Source of the DNA: CAZPMT01 sp964587655
Lineage (GTDB): Bacteria > Hydrogenedentota > Hydrogenedentia > Hydrogenedentales > SLHB01
Length of the DNA: 7,745 nt
NCBI GenBank assembly: GCA_964587655.1
Contig: CAZPMT010000186.1
Location: 1 to 7,745, forward strand
Reading direction: 5' to 3'
Part shown: positions 1 through 6,882 of the stretch, piece after piece
Layout of the letters: each line of letters starts with the position of its first letter
How positions within the stretch are numbered: position 1 is the stretch's first letter
The notes under the pieces: model-generated
Told to the model about the DNA's origin: nothing
The model's input: only the letters and a program-made list of their open reading frames with translations
Databases searched by the model: none
Made by a program: the position numbers and the translations under genes

Positions 1-2
1 TA

Positions 3-167
3 CTGGCCGCGATCAGCCGAATTCACGAAGTGGCCGCGCCCGAAATATGCACGGGCCTCAAATTCACGAAACCGCTCACCGCGCACTTCGGCTTTTCACT
101 TGACCTTTCCGTGATGTCCGTGCAAGGCTCTTCACAAGACACAAGTGGAGGGAATCACCCATGGTAG
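3..167 (+). CDS. Possible 3' end of an upstream gene (partial, uncertain)
   Basis: One plus-strand frame is open from the window edge to a TAG that overlaps the first seven bases of the moxR-type gene. It would give about 54 residues, including the stretch LTAHFGFSLDLSV. Of the three plus frames this one has the most coding-like third positions (mostly G or C). The other two close earlier, at 101-103 and 112-114. A short stop/start overlap would fit the overlapping junctions further along the operon. I do not recognise the product. The stretch also carries the ribosome-binding site of the next gene, so it may simply be non-coding leader that happens to be open. Confidence 0.25.
   Translation: MAAISRIHEVAAPEICTGLKFTKPLTAHFGFSLDLSVMSVQGSSQDTSGGNHPW
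147..151 (+). promoter_or_regulatory. Shine-Dalgarno site of the moxR-type gene
   Basis: GGAGG lies nine bases before the ATG at 161. It is a strong, well-spaced site and fixes the start of the ATPase gene. I found no convincing promoter upstream in the window: a TTGACC at 100-105 has no -10 partner at normal spacing. Confidence 0.75.
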
Positions 168-1111
168 TTGAGTCGGCGCGAGAGAACCGTGAGAAGCTGG
201 CAAAGCTGAAGGCGAACCTTGGCGAGGTCATACGGGGCAAGGAGGAGGCAATCGATGTCCTTGTCGTTGCACTGATGGCGGGGGGTTCGGTGTTGATGGA
301 GGACGTGCCGGGTATTGGGAAGACTACGCTCGCGAAGGCGCTGGCGAAATCGATCGATGCGGAGTTCAACCGTGTCCAGTTCACGCCGGATTTGTTGCCC
401 GGCGATATCCTGGGCTCTTCGATCTACAATCCGGTGCAGGGGACGTTCTCTTTTCGTCCTGGGCCGGTGTTCTGCAACATCCTGCTGGCCGACGAGATCA
501 ACCGCGCGTCTCCTCGTACGCAGTCGGCGCTGCTCGAGGCTATGAACGAGGGGCAGGCGACTATCGAGGGTGTTCGGCGTCCGTTGGACGCTCCGTTTCT
601 CGTTTTGGCGACGCAGAATCCGGTCGAGTTTCATGGGACGTACCCGTTGCCCGAGGCCCAGTTGGATCGGTTTCTTGTGCTGCTGGAGTTGGGGTATCCC
701 GAACCGGACGTGGAGGTCGATATCCTTCACGCGCAAGCGGAATCGCATCCGCTGGACCACATCGGCGCGGTCTTGGCAAAACAGGACGTACTGGAAATGC
801 AGCGCATGACCCGTGCCGTGCGGATGGATTCGAGCATATCCCGTTACATCGTGGGCATGGTGTCGGAGACTCGCCGCGACAAGCGGTTGAAGCTGGGCGC
901 GAGCCCGCGCGGGTCGCTGATGCTGTTCCGCGCATCGCAGGCCGCCGCGTTTCTGGTGGGCCGCGACTATGTGCTTCCGGACGACGTCCAGCGGATGGCT
1001 GTGCCTGTCTTGGCGCACCGCGTCATTCTCACGGCGGAGTCCAAGTACGGCGGAACGGCGAAACGCGACATCATCCGGGAGATCGTCGAGCGCACAAAGG
1101 TTCCCGCATGA
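161..1111 (+). CDS. MoxR-family AAA+ ATPase
   Basis: The product is a 316-residue cytoplasmic ATPase of the MoxR branch of AAA+ proteins, close to the usual family length. Visible motifs in order are Walker A VPGIGKTT (about 49-56, Lys54), Walker B ILLADEIN (107-114, Asp111 and Glu112), sensor 1 LATQNP (149-154), the family signature GTYPLPEAQLDRF (159-171) and sensor 2 GASPRG (246-251, Arg250). Family members act as chaperones that activate or assemble partners with VWA or DUF58 domains. The next gene is exactly such a partner, and it starts inside this gene's stop codon (ATGA at 1108-1111). The start at 161 is supported by the GGAGG at 147-151. The family assignment is firm. The client and the process are inferred from neighbours only. 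All catalytic motifs look intact. Confidence 0.95.
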   Translation: MVVESARENREKLAKLKANLGEVIRGKEEAIDVLVVALMAGGSVLMEDVPGIGKTTLAKALAKSIDAEFNRVQFTPDLLPGDILGSSIYNPVQGTFSFRPGPVFCNILLADEINRASPRTQSALLEAMNEGQATIEGVRRPLDAPFLVLATQNPVEFHGTYPLPEAQLDRFLVLLELGYPEPDVEVDILHAQAESHPLDHIGAVLAKQDVLEMQRMTRAVRMDSSISRYIVGMVSETRRDKRLKLGASPRGSLMLFRASQAAAFLVGRDYVLPDDVQRMAVPVLAHRVILTAESKYGGTAKRDIIREIVERTKVPA

Positions 1112-1155
1112 AGAGCGCCACGGTTGAGAGGCTCCGTTCCCTGCTGCGCTACTAG
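1108..1155 (+). pseudogene. Detached N-terminus of the DUF58 gene (15 codons, then in-frame TAG)
   Basis: An ATG overlaps the moxR-type stop as ATGA and has AAAGG seven bases upstream (1096-1100). It opens a 15-codon frame, MKSATVERLRSLLRY, closed by TAG at 1153-1155. The frame is the same as that of the DUF58 gene. Reading on past the TAG gives WYFRTTAAGKVLAACILCVG, which matches the basic stretch and first hydrophobic segment that DUF58 proteins normally have just before the second membrane segment. The coupled start, the shared frame and the family-like sequence on both sides argue that this is the original start of that gene, cut off by a nonsense codon. A sequencing or assembly error is an equally good explanation. 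A TGG-to-TAG change would be enough. Confidence 0.65.
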
Positions 1156-1209
1156 TGGTATTTCAGGACGACTGCCGCGGGGAAGGTCCTCGCCGCGTGC
1201 ATCCTGTGC

Positions 1210-2373
1210 GTGGGGCCTCCCGCCATGACCTCGCTGGACATTCCAATCTACCAACTTCTGTTCGCCCTCGCCGTGTTTTCGGTGTTCGTTTACGCCACGG
1301 CGTTTCTGTTGCGCCCTCGAATCGAGGTCCAAGGATATCTACCGGAGAAAGCCGTGGCGGGGCAGCCCGTCGCCGCGAGGTTCACGCTGGTCAACCATTC
1401 GCGGATCTGTGCTCGAGATCTTGCCGTCGAAGGCCATGACCTGCCGCGTTCGTTGAAGCGAGTCGATGCGCCGGTGCCCATCGGCGGGCTTGTGCCGGGT
1501 TCTTCGGCCGACACGTCGTTCACAATCCTGCCGTTGAGGCGGGGCGTCTATGCGTGGCCCGGCTGGCGAGCCTTCACCACGTTTCCGTTCGGACTCTTCC
1601 GGACAAGTGTCCGTTCGGTTCCGAGAGGCGCCGTTGCGCGTTCCGGCGCTCTGCTCGTTTACCCAGCCTTTCATCCGCTGGTGGCCATTGACGTACCCAT
1701 CAGCGCCCGTTACCAACCCGGAGGCATAGCGCTCTCATCGAACGTTGGAGAGTCCCCGGAGTACATCGGAAACCGCGAGTATCGTCCCGGCGATTCCACT
1801 CGGCATCTCGACTATCGCGCATGGGCCAGATTGGCGGCGCCGGTGGTGCGGGAGTTTCAGGAGGAATACTACTGCCGCGTCGCGCTCGTGCTCGACACGT
1901 TCGTTCCCGGGAGCGGGCGGCCCGGGCCGGACGGGTTCCCCAATCTCGAAGCCGCCGTGAGCCTGTCGGCCGCCATTGCGGACTCGCTTGCTCGCGGCGA
2001 ATACATCATCGACATATTCGCCGCGGGGCCGGAACTATACGTATTCCGCGCGGGACGGCACACGGCGCATTTCGAGAGCGTACTCGAGATCCTCGCGTCC
2101 ATTGACGCCTGTCGCGGAAACCCGTTCCGCAAGGTTACACCGGCGCTTTCCGATGAGTTGGCCAGCATATCAAGCGTGATCTGCGTGTTCCTGGATTGGG
2201 ATCAGGATCGGGCGCAACTGGCGCGTGCCGCAGCCGAGGCTGGCTGCAGCGTCAAAGTCATCATTGTGCGTGAGGGAAACACAACCGTGTCGTGGGCCGC
2301 GGCGGAACTTCACGGCGCCGTCGCGCAATACACACCGCAGGCCGTCCGGGCGGGGAGCGTCGATACGCTATGA
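1210..2373 (+). CDS. DUF58 domain protein, partner of the MoxR ATPase (N-terminus interrupted)
   Basis: The protein is membrane-anchored, with a hydrophobic segment at about residues 13-34, a beta-rich middle and a C-terminal DUF58/VWA-like half. The family hallmark REYRPGDSTRHLDYRAWARL is at 189-208, followed by VVREFQEE and the strand VALVLDT (224-230) that opens the VWA-like fold. The extra text after LDT (FVPGSG) is not a canonical DxSxS metal site. DUF58 proteins pair with MoxR ATPases, usually in an operon with a transglutaminase, as here. The start is unsettled: GTG at 1210 and ATG at 1225 are the first possible starts after the in-frame TAG at 1153, and only a weak GTGGGG precedes the ATG. 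The natural start is probably 1108. If it reinitiates here, the first membrane segment is lost. The 3' end overlaps the next gene as ATGA (2370-2373). Confidence 0.88.
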   Translation: MGPPAMTSLDIPIYQLLFALAVFSVFVYATAFLLRPRIEVQGYLPEKAVAGQPVAARFTLVNHSRICARDLAVEGHDLPRSLKRVDAPVPIGGLVPGSSADTSFTILPLRRGVYAWPGWRAFTTFPFGLFRTSVRSVPRGAVARSGALLVYPAFHPLVAIDVPISARYQPGGIALSSNVGESPEYIGNREYRPGDSTRHLDYRAWARLAAPVVREFQEEYYCRVALVLDTFVPGSGRPGPDGFPNLEAAVSLSAAIADSLARGEYIIDIFAAGPELYVFRAGRHTAHFESVLEILASIDACRGNPFRKVTPALSDELASISSVICVFLDWDQDRAQLARAAAEAGCSVKVIIVREGNTTVSWAAAELHGAVAQYTPQAVRAGSVDTL

Positions 2374-4511
2374 AGCCGGATCGTCTTCTAGCATTCGCGA
2401 TGATCGCGATCGAAACGGCGATCGTCGAGTATATGCTCTTCTTGTATGAGTGGTACCCGGCCGTGATTGCCGCGCTGGCGCTCATTGCCACTCCGGGAAT
2501 GATAGCGTTGCCTTTGGGCCGCACGGGCAAGATCATCGGCGCCCTGGGAATCGCGCTGTTCATCTACGCGGGCATGTATACAAATATGCTCACGTTTCTC
2601 GTTGCTCATCGCCTGCCTTTCGATCCGGTTCTCGGCGGCAGTGCGCTTGTGCTTGCCTGGTATCTTCTGACTCTTCAAGCAGCCATGCTGTTTCTGCGCA
2701 TGAAGAACGGCCGGCTCCCGCTGTATTTCCCGGTGATGGGCGTGGTTGTCATGGGATGTGCAGGCGCCATCGGCCGGCACGGTTCCCTCGATCCCCTATT
2801 TCATGCGGCTTCACTCGCGTTCGTTGTGCTCATCGTGCTGTTCGTGTCGGGCGTCTCACCACGAACGCGCGCAGGCGCGCACTGGGCTGGGCAGACGCGA
2901 GGGCGGCTGATCAAGGCCGCTGTTCTCGTCGTATCGTTGGCTACCGCCTTCGTTTTCAGCAATATCATGGGATCATACCGCCGGGAGATCGACAACGCCT
3001 TCTTCGTACTGGTTCCTCAGTTGCTCACGGACGCGCCCGTCGGCTTCTCGACCCGTGCACGTCTCGACAGCATCACTCGTCTGCGGGACACCAATGCAAA
3101 AGCCGTAGCCCTGCGCGTGTTCTCTGAGAGATCTCCCGGCTACCTTCGCGGGCGGGCATACGACAGCTATGCGAATAAAGCCTGGGACGTGACCTTTCCG
3201 GCGCTCCCTATGTCACCATTGACTGATCGCCCGAACACGGTTGAGCCGCGCAAGGGAGAGCTTCTGTTTGGCGTGAGATCTGTACGCGAGCCTTACGACA
3301 AGCTCACGATTGCCCCCATGGTAAAGGCCGAAGGCTGTCTGTTTGTTCCGCTGAAGGCCGCCTATGTTGCCTTGCCAGGTGTCGCGCCATCGATTGATGG
3401 GAACGGCAACGTTAGCCTATCCGCCGCAACATCGGTGGAATACGACGTCTATGCTTCGGCGGCGCCTGTAACAGGGCTGCTTCCGGACGATGATCGGTCG
3501 AGGTTTCTAGCGCTGCCGGAGGACCTTGACCCAAGAATACGGGACCTTGCCAAGCGATTGTTCTCGCAGGCGGGCGGACCTCGCGAGAAGATGCTCGAGG
3601 TTGCCGGCTATTTCGGCGCAAACTACAAGTACCAAATGGGCATTGAGGTGCCGCCCGGCCAGGATCCGCTCACCTATTTCCTGATCGAGCAGCCGCCCGC
3701 CCATTGCGAGTACTTCGCCACGGGGGCAGCGGTTCTCTTGCGGTTGGGCGGCGTGCCGTGCCGTTACGTCACGGGATTCGTCGCCGGGGAACACAACAGC
3801 ATTGGCGGCTACTGGATTGCCCGCAGCAGGGATGCACACGCGTGGGTCGAAGCATACGATGATGAGGCGAATGAGTGGTTGACCGTCGAGCCCACGGTTG
3901 CCGATGGACTGCCAAGCTCTCGCCAAGGCAATTGGAGGGATGTTTTTGCCCACTTGATGGACGCGATCCGCTACGTGGTCCAGCGCGTCAAGGCAGCCAT
4001 ACTGGTGGGCCACTGGCAGGAACTTATCCGTGAAGCCGCCGCGCGGCTGTTCAAGTGGTGCGTGTCTCCCGCGGGACTGTTCATCATCGTGACAGTGGCG
4101 GGATACACGTTCCTCCGAAGGCTCCGCAGAAGAGCGAAAGCAAAACCTGAGGCGCGCTTGGAGCCTTGCACGGCGGCCCTCATCAGGCTTCGCGGAAGCG
4201 TAGACCGCCGCGTGCGGCATCTCGGATTTGCGCGACGCCCCGAGGAGACCGTCAACGCATTTGCAGATCGCATTGGATCGGCCCTCGCCGCCGTTGATGC
4301 GGACGCCAAGGCGCCCGTATGTCGGTCCGTAATACGGGCGGATCGTCTGCGCCACGCCGCTGACTGGTACCGCACATACTGCGAGATCCGGTTTAGTGGC
4401 TCCATCACGCCCAAACAGGTTGAGGACCTTAGATCGGAATGGATAACGGGGGAAAAGCGCCGGGATAAACCGGCAAGGTGTAAGGAAGGAAAGGCCGGTA
4501 AGTTCTGTTAG
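2370..4511 (+). CDS. Multi-pass membrane transglutaminase-like protein (TgpA/DUF3488 type)
   Basis: The 713-residue protein has about seven hydrophobic segments in the first 205 residues. A large extracytoplasmic region follows, then another membrane segment near 566-583 (LFIIVTVAGYTFL), a basic patch and a C-terminal DUF4129-like tail (about 598-635, LRGSVDRRVRHLGF and PEETVNAFADRI). The transglutaminase-like core shows the catalytic Cys446 in AHCEYFATGAAVLLR, His490 in RDAHAWVEAY, and VEPT at 506-509. The usual third catalytic residue, Asp, is Glu507 here. This architecture is typical of the third gene in moxR-DUF58-transglutaminase clusters. The domain could act as a transglutaminase or a cysteine protease on an envelope substrate, which is unknown. 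The start at 2370 is chosen for the ATGA overlap with the DUF58 gene; GGGAG lies 12 bases upstream. It ends at TAG. Confidence 0.93.
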   Translation: MKPDRLLAFAMIAIETAIVEYMLFLYEWYPAVIAALALIATPGMIALPLGRTGKIIGALGIALFIYAGMYTNMLTFLVAHRLPFDPVLGGSALVLAWYLLTLQAAMLFLRMKNGRLPLYFPVMGVVVMGCAGAIGRHGSLDPLFHAASLAFVVLIVLFVSGVSPRTRAGAHWAGQTRGRLIKAAVLVVSLATAFVFSNIMGSYRREIDNAFFVLVPQLLTDAPVGFSTRARLDSITRLRDTNAKAVALRVFSERSPGYLRGRAYDSYANKAWDVTFPALPMSPLTDRPNTVEPRKGELLFGVRSVREPYDKLTIAPMVKAEGCLFVPLKAAYVALPGVAPSIDGNGNVSLSAATSVEYDVYASAAPVTGLLPDDDRSRFLALPEDLDPRIRDLAKRLFSQAGGPREKMLEVAGYFGANYKYQMGIEVPPGQDPLTYFLIEQPPAHCEYFATGAAVLLRLGGVPCRYVTGFVAGEHNSIGGYWIARSRDAHAWVEAYDDEANEWLTVEPTVADGLPSSRQGNWRDVFAHLMDAIRYVVQRVKAAILVGHWQELIREAAARLFKWCVSPAGLFIIVTVAGYTFLRRLRRRAKAKPEARLEPCTAALIRLRGSVDRRVRHLGFARRPEETVNAFADRIGSALAAVDADAKAPVCRSVIRADRLRHAADWYRTYCEIRFSGSITPKQVEDLRSEWITGEKRRDKPARCKEGKAGKFC

Positions 4512-4516
4512 ACTCT

Positions 4517-4557
4517 ACGGCGTTGTTCCGCGCTCGCAAGGCTTCCGCGCGGGCCGT
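4517..4557 (+). terminator. Hairpin after the transglutaminase gene, possible terminator
   Basis: ACGGC (4517-4521) pairs with GCCGT (4553-4557). Inside it CCGCGC (4528-4533) pairs with GCGCGG (4547-4552), leaving a 13-base loop and a 6-base bulge on the left. It begins six bases after the TAG stop of the operon's last gene, which is the right place for a 3' end. No T-run follows (the next bases are TCTCAGG), so it is not a classic intrinsic terminator. It could stabilise the mRNA end or assist a factor-dependent stop. Confidence 0.35.
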
Positions 4558-4648
4558 TCTCAGGTTCAAACGCCACGTAAGAGGCGGTCGTGGGCGAGCA
4601 AGCCGGATCGAGCAACCCGCATCATAGAAAACAGGGCGGCGTGTGGGC

Positions 4649-4654
4649 TATTAT
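4649..4654 (+). promoter_or_regulatory. Weak -10-like box before the MATE gene
   Basis: TATTAT in a short AT-rich patch matches five of six bases of the sigma-70 -10 consensus and lies 32 bases before the ATG of the transporter. No acceptable -35 box stands 16-18 bases upstream (that position reads AGAAAA). It remains the most promoter-like spot in the 175-base gap between the operon and the transporter gene. Confidence 0.3.
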
Positions 4655-4686
4655 ATTGCACAAGTTTTCCGCCTGAGACCCACCAC

Positions 4687-6132
4687 ATGCGTGTTCCCCT
4701 CGCGAAAAGTGGTTCCTCCGGGACCGGTAGTTTGTTCGGCAAGGACCTGACGACGGGCAGCGTCGCCAGGAATCTGCTCTTCTTTTCGATTCCGATGTTG
4801 ATGGGAAGTCTGGCGCATACGGCTTACAGCATCATCAACGCCGTGTGGGTCGGGAAGGGACTGGGGCCAACCGCGATGGCCGCGGTCACGGTCAGCTTCC
4901 CGATCATATTCGTCCTTATGGCCGTCGCGGGTGGCCTGACTCTCGCCACGAACGTGCTTGTTTCGCAGTCGTACGGCGCAAAGGATCTTGACCGCCTCGA
5001 GAAAGTGATCCGGAACTCGCTGGTCCTTACGCTTGCGTTCAGTGTCATCTGCGTGGTTGTCGGGCGCTTCTCGGCCGAGTTTTTTGTCCGCGCCATGGGC
5101 ACGCCGCCGGAGGTCCTCCCTCTGGCCGTGTCATATCTGCGCCTGATGGTGTTGATGACGCCGTTCATGTTCGGCATTTTCCTTTTCGCGTCGGTGTTGC
5201 GCGGAGTGGGAGATTCGAAAACGCCGCTGTATTTTCAGGCGTCGTCGCTGGTGCTGACGGCGGTGCTTGATCCGCTGCTGATGTTCGGCTGGGCCGGGTT
5301 TCCACGTCTCGGTCTGAATGGGACTGCCATAGCGACCATCATTTCACAGGCGGCCGCGGTGGCTGCACTCGCGTTTTATCTGCACCGTTCGCGGCACATG
5401 GTGGCGCCTGATTGGCGGCGCTTGAGATTGGATATGGACGTTTCCCTCCTGACGCTGCGAATAGGGCTGCCGTCGATGCTACAGCAGGTGCTGGTCTCAG
5501 TCGGCATCATGTTCGTCGTGAGCATGGTGAACGGCTTCGGCACGCCCTGCGCGGCGGCGTACGGCATCGCGATGCGCATCGACCAACTGGCTTTCATGCC
5601 GGCGATGGCCATCGGCACGGCGACCTCGACGCTCGCGGGACAAAACATCGGCGCGCAGTTGTATGACCGCGTGAAACTGGTGTTCCGTTGGGGTGTTATC
5701 CTGGGTTGGGGGCTCACGCTGCCGGCGTCGGTCGTGTCCATCGGCATTCCATCGCTGATGATGCGGATGTTCACCGGGGATGCGGACGTGATCCAAACCG
5801 GCGCGCATTATCTTCGCATCGCCGGCGTCGGGTATCTGCTTGTCGCGGTGATGTTCGTGAGCAACGGCGTGATCAACGGGTCCGGTCACACGCTGGCGAC
5901 CACTTTCTTCACGCTGATCGTGTTCTGGGCCGTCCGGATTCCCGTGGCGGCGTTCCTGTCGCAACTCATCGGCAGGGTGGAAGGCATATGGTATGCAATT
6001 CTCCTCAGCTACGCCATCGGCGCGGCCATGAGCGTGAGTTATTACCTATCCGGGCGCTGGAGGAAACCCATCAAGGGCCGCGCTCACCAACTGGCCGTTG
6101 CGGAAACGGATCCCTCGGCGGAGCTCGGTTGA
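4687..6132 (+). CDS. MATE family multidrug/drug-metabolite efflux transporter
   Basis: This is a 481-residue inner-membrane transporter of the MATE (multi-antimicrobial extrusion) family, with about twelve hydrophobic segments in two similar halves. Such proteins export drugs, toxins or metabolites in exchange for sodium or protons. Visible hallmarks are LTTGSVARNLLFFSIPML (21-38), VWVGKGLGPTAMAAVTVSFP (53-72), SQSYGAKD (93-100), RGVGDSKTP (172-180), then in the second half GLPSMLQQ (260-267), LAGQNIGA (316-323) and a GSGHT motif (398-402) matching RGVGDSKT of the first half. The last 20 residues are a hydrophilic tail. Length is normal for the family (440-490). The ATG at 4687 lacks a clear Shine-Dalgarno site, and a TTG at 4732 is a possible alternative, but residues 18 onward are certain. 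The substrate cannot be told from sequence. It stands alone as a single-gene unit. Confidence 0.94.
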   Translation: MRVPLAKSGSSGTGSLFGKDLTTGSVARNLLFFSIPMLMGSLAHTAYSIINAVWVGKGLGPTAMAAVTVSFPIIFVLMAVAGGLTLATNVLVSQSYGAKDLDRLEKVIRNSLVLTLAFSVICVVVGRFSAEFFVRAMGTPPEVLPLAVSYLRLMVLMTPFMFGIFLFASVLRGVGDSKTPLYFQASSLVLTAVLDPLLMFGWAGFPRLGLNGTAIATIISQAAAVAALAFYLHRSRHMVAPDWRRLRLDMDVSLLTLRIGLPSMLQQVLVSVGIMFVVSMVNGFGTPCAAAYGIAMRIDQLAFMPAMAIGTATSTLAGQNIGAQLYDRVKLVFRWGVILGWGLTLPASVVSIGIPSLMMRMFTGDADVIQTGAHYLRIAGVGYLLVAVMFVSNGVINGSGHTLATTFFTLIVFWAVRIPVAAFLSQLIGRVEGIWYAILLSYAIGAAMSVSYYLSGRWRKPIKGRAHQLAVAETDPSAELG

Positions 6133-6457
6133 GTACACGAATGTACAAATAGTGTCGCTCTCCTACGTTCTTGTCCAACGTTCGCCCTTGAATCATTGTT
6201 CCTTCTCGTCATAAGTCGTGTCAAATGAAGCAATTCTTAGCTGTTTCCCGCTTGGCATACCGCATGCTTAGTCACGATAGTCTCGCTTCGTACAGGAGGA
6301 GTTCCGGCGAGCCGGAAGATACAGGCTACAGGACAGAGTATGCCCGCACGAGCAGGCTGAAGCATTGGAAGCCATTTGATTTGAAGAGTTTACTGGTGTT
6401 ACGATCCCGACGTTTCGGGCATGTCGGACGTCTGGGCATGGAAAAAACGCGCAAGCC
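6133..6457. other. 325-base stretch without a convincing gene
   Basis: Base composition is less GC-rich than in the flanking genes. A 78-codon open frame (ATG 6225 to TGA 6459-6461, beginning MKQFLAVSRL) has no ribosome site, no GC-biased third positions and no family I recognise, and its end runs into the promoter of the next unit; I do not count it as a gene. Small symmetries are present: GTACA/TGTAC (6133-6146) right at the MATE stop, TTCCGG/CCGGAA (6302-6317) and CCCGA/TCGGG (6406-6419). None has a T-run. An AGGAGGAG at 6294-6301 looks like a ribosome site but has no start codon in range. Confidence 0.5.
6302..6317. repeat. Perfect inverted repeat with 7-base arms
   Basis: TTCCGGC (6302-6308) and GCCGGAA (6311-6317) are exact reverse complements around GA. 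As RNA this would fold to a six-pair stem with the loop CGAG. It follows directly after an AGGAGGAG run. There is no T-run, so it is not an intrinsic terminator. Its function is unknown. Confidence 0.5.
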
Positions 6458-6486
6458 TTGACTTCTTACGGATTATACGGTATAAT
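6458..6486 (+). promoter_or_regulatory. Near-consensus sigma-70 promoter
   Basis: The -35 box TTGACT (6458-6463, five of six consensus bases) and the -10 box TATAAT (6481-6486, perfect) are separated by exactly 17 bases. Transcription should start near 6493, giving a leader of about 17 bases before the ATG at 6510. It is by far the best promoter in the window and drives the 110-residue ORF on the plus strand. Confidence 0.82.
6472..6486. promoter_or_regulatory. Palindromic candidate operator over the -10 box
   Basis: ATTATAC (6472-6478) and GTATAAT (6480-6486) are perfect reverse complements around a single G. The right arm contains the whole -10 box, so a dimeric repressor bound here would block RNA polymerase. 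Palindromes placed this way are common at self-regulated promoters, including those of toxin-antitoxin modules. No DNA-binding protein is visible next to it. The symmetry could in part be chance, since TATAAT-like sequence is AT-rich. Confidence 0.5.
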
Positions 6487-6509
6487 TGGGAAGTACGTGG
6501 AGAAAGATA

Positions 6510-6842
6510 ATGGTTTTGACGCCGAACATTGATAGATCAAACGCTGAAACGAAGCGCGCCATCAGCCTTATCGGGACTCCCAACGGCGGCACGTACCTGT
6601 GGAAAGAGGACAGCCTGTTCATTCCAGATGCGACCTTTTCCTCCTGCACTATTTCCTCGGTGGAAGATACGGGCGCCGGTTCCCGTGGTACCGAGATCTT
6701 CCGCGCAAACAAAGACCTCACAGCCCTCAATTCGGTCGTCCTGACCGTAGCCCAAGGCATACCCGTGACGACAGGGACAAGTGTCAGCCCCCTCAATGCC
6801 CTGCTTGCCCTCAGTGGACTTTCCCTCTCCCGAAAGCCATAA
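6510..6842 (+). CDS. Unrecognised 110-residue protein in its own transcription unit
   Basis: I do not recognise the product. GGAG (6499-6502) lies seven bases before the ATG, and a near-consensus promoter lies just upstream. A TTG further upstream at 6486 is in frame but falls in the -10 box, so ATG 6510 is preferred. The N-terminal third is polar (NIDRSNAETKRAISLI), the middle is rich in Ser, Thr and Gly (TISSVEDTGAGSRG), and the C-terminal third is mildly hydrophobic (LNALLALSGLSLS) with a basic RKP end. There is no signal peptide, clear membrane span or cysteine cluster (a single Cys near 49). Third positions are moderately GC-biased, consistent with coding. It ends at TAA and is followed by a strong terminator. 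The transcript could instead be a non-coding RNA, as antisense frames over this stretch are also open. Confidence 0.55.
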   Translation: MVLTPNIDRSNAETKRAISLIGTPNGGTYLWKEDSLFIPDATFSSCTISSVEDTGAGSRGTEIFRANKDLTALNSVVLTVAQGIPVTTGTSVSPLNALLALSGLSLSRKP

Positions 6843-6882
6843 AGCCCAGCGACACGTGGACCACGTCACGGGTCCCCTCCCA

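Noticed and set aside
20..70. Ten-base direct repeat AATTCACGAA at 20-29 and 61-70
   Set aside because: Only two copies, 41 bases apart, in a stretch that may be coding. There is no further copy and no palindrome, so it is not a CRISPR or a convincing operator.
155..1018. Long open frame on the minus strand over the MoxR-type gene (about 287 codons)
   Set aside because: Its translation is rich in Arg, His and Gln with no family motifs, as expected for the mirror of a GC-rich gene. The plus strand has intact ATPase motifs.
1153..1155. Idea that TAG is reassigned to an amino acid throughout this organism
   Set aside because: TAG ends the transglutaminase gene (4509-4511), hicA (7437-7439) and hicB (7639-7641) at natural family lengths, so it works as a stop.
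3507..4355. Long open frame on the minus strand over the transglutaminase gene (about 282 codons)
   Set aside because: It is antisense to the catalytic core and C-terminus of a clear protein and has no recognisable domain of its own.
4526..4550. Direct repeat TTCCGCGC at 4526-4533 and 4543-4550
   Set aside because: It is short and GC-rich, and the copies form parts of the hairpin already listed. Two copies are too few to be meaningful.
6225..6461. 78-codon ORF after the MATE gene
   Set aside because: No ribosome site, weak codon bias, no recognised motif, and its 3' end overlaps the -35 box of a strong promoter. Most likely a chance frame.
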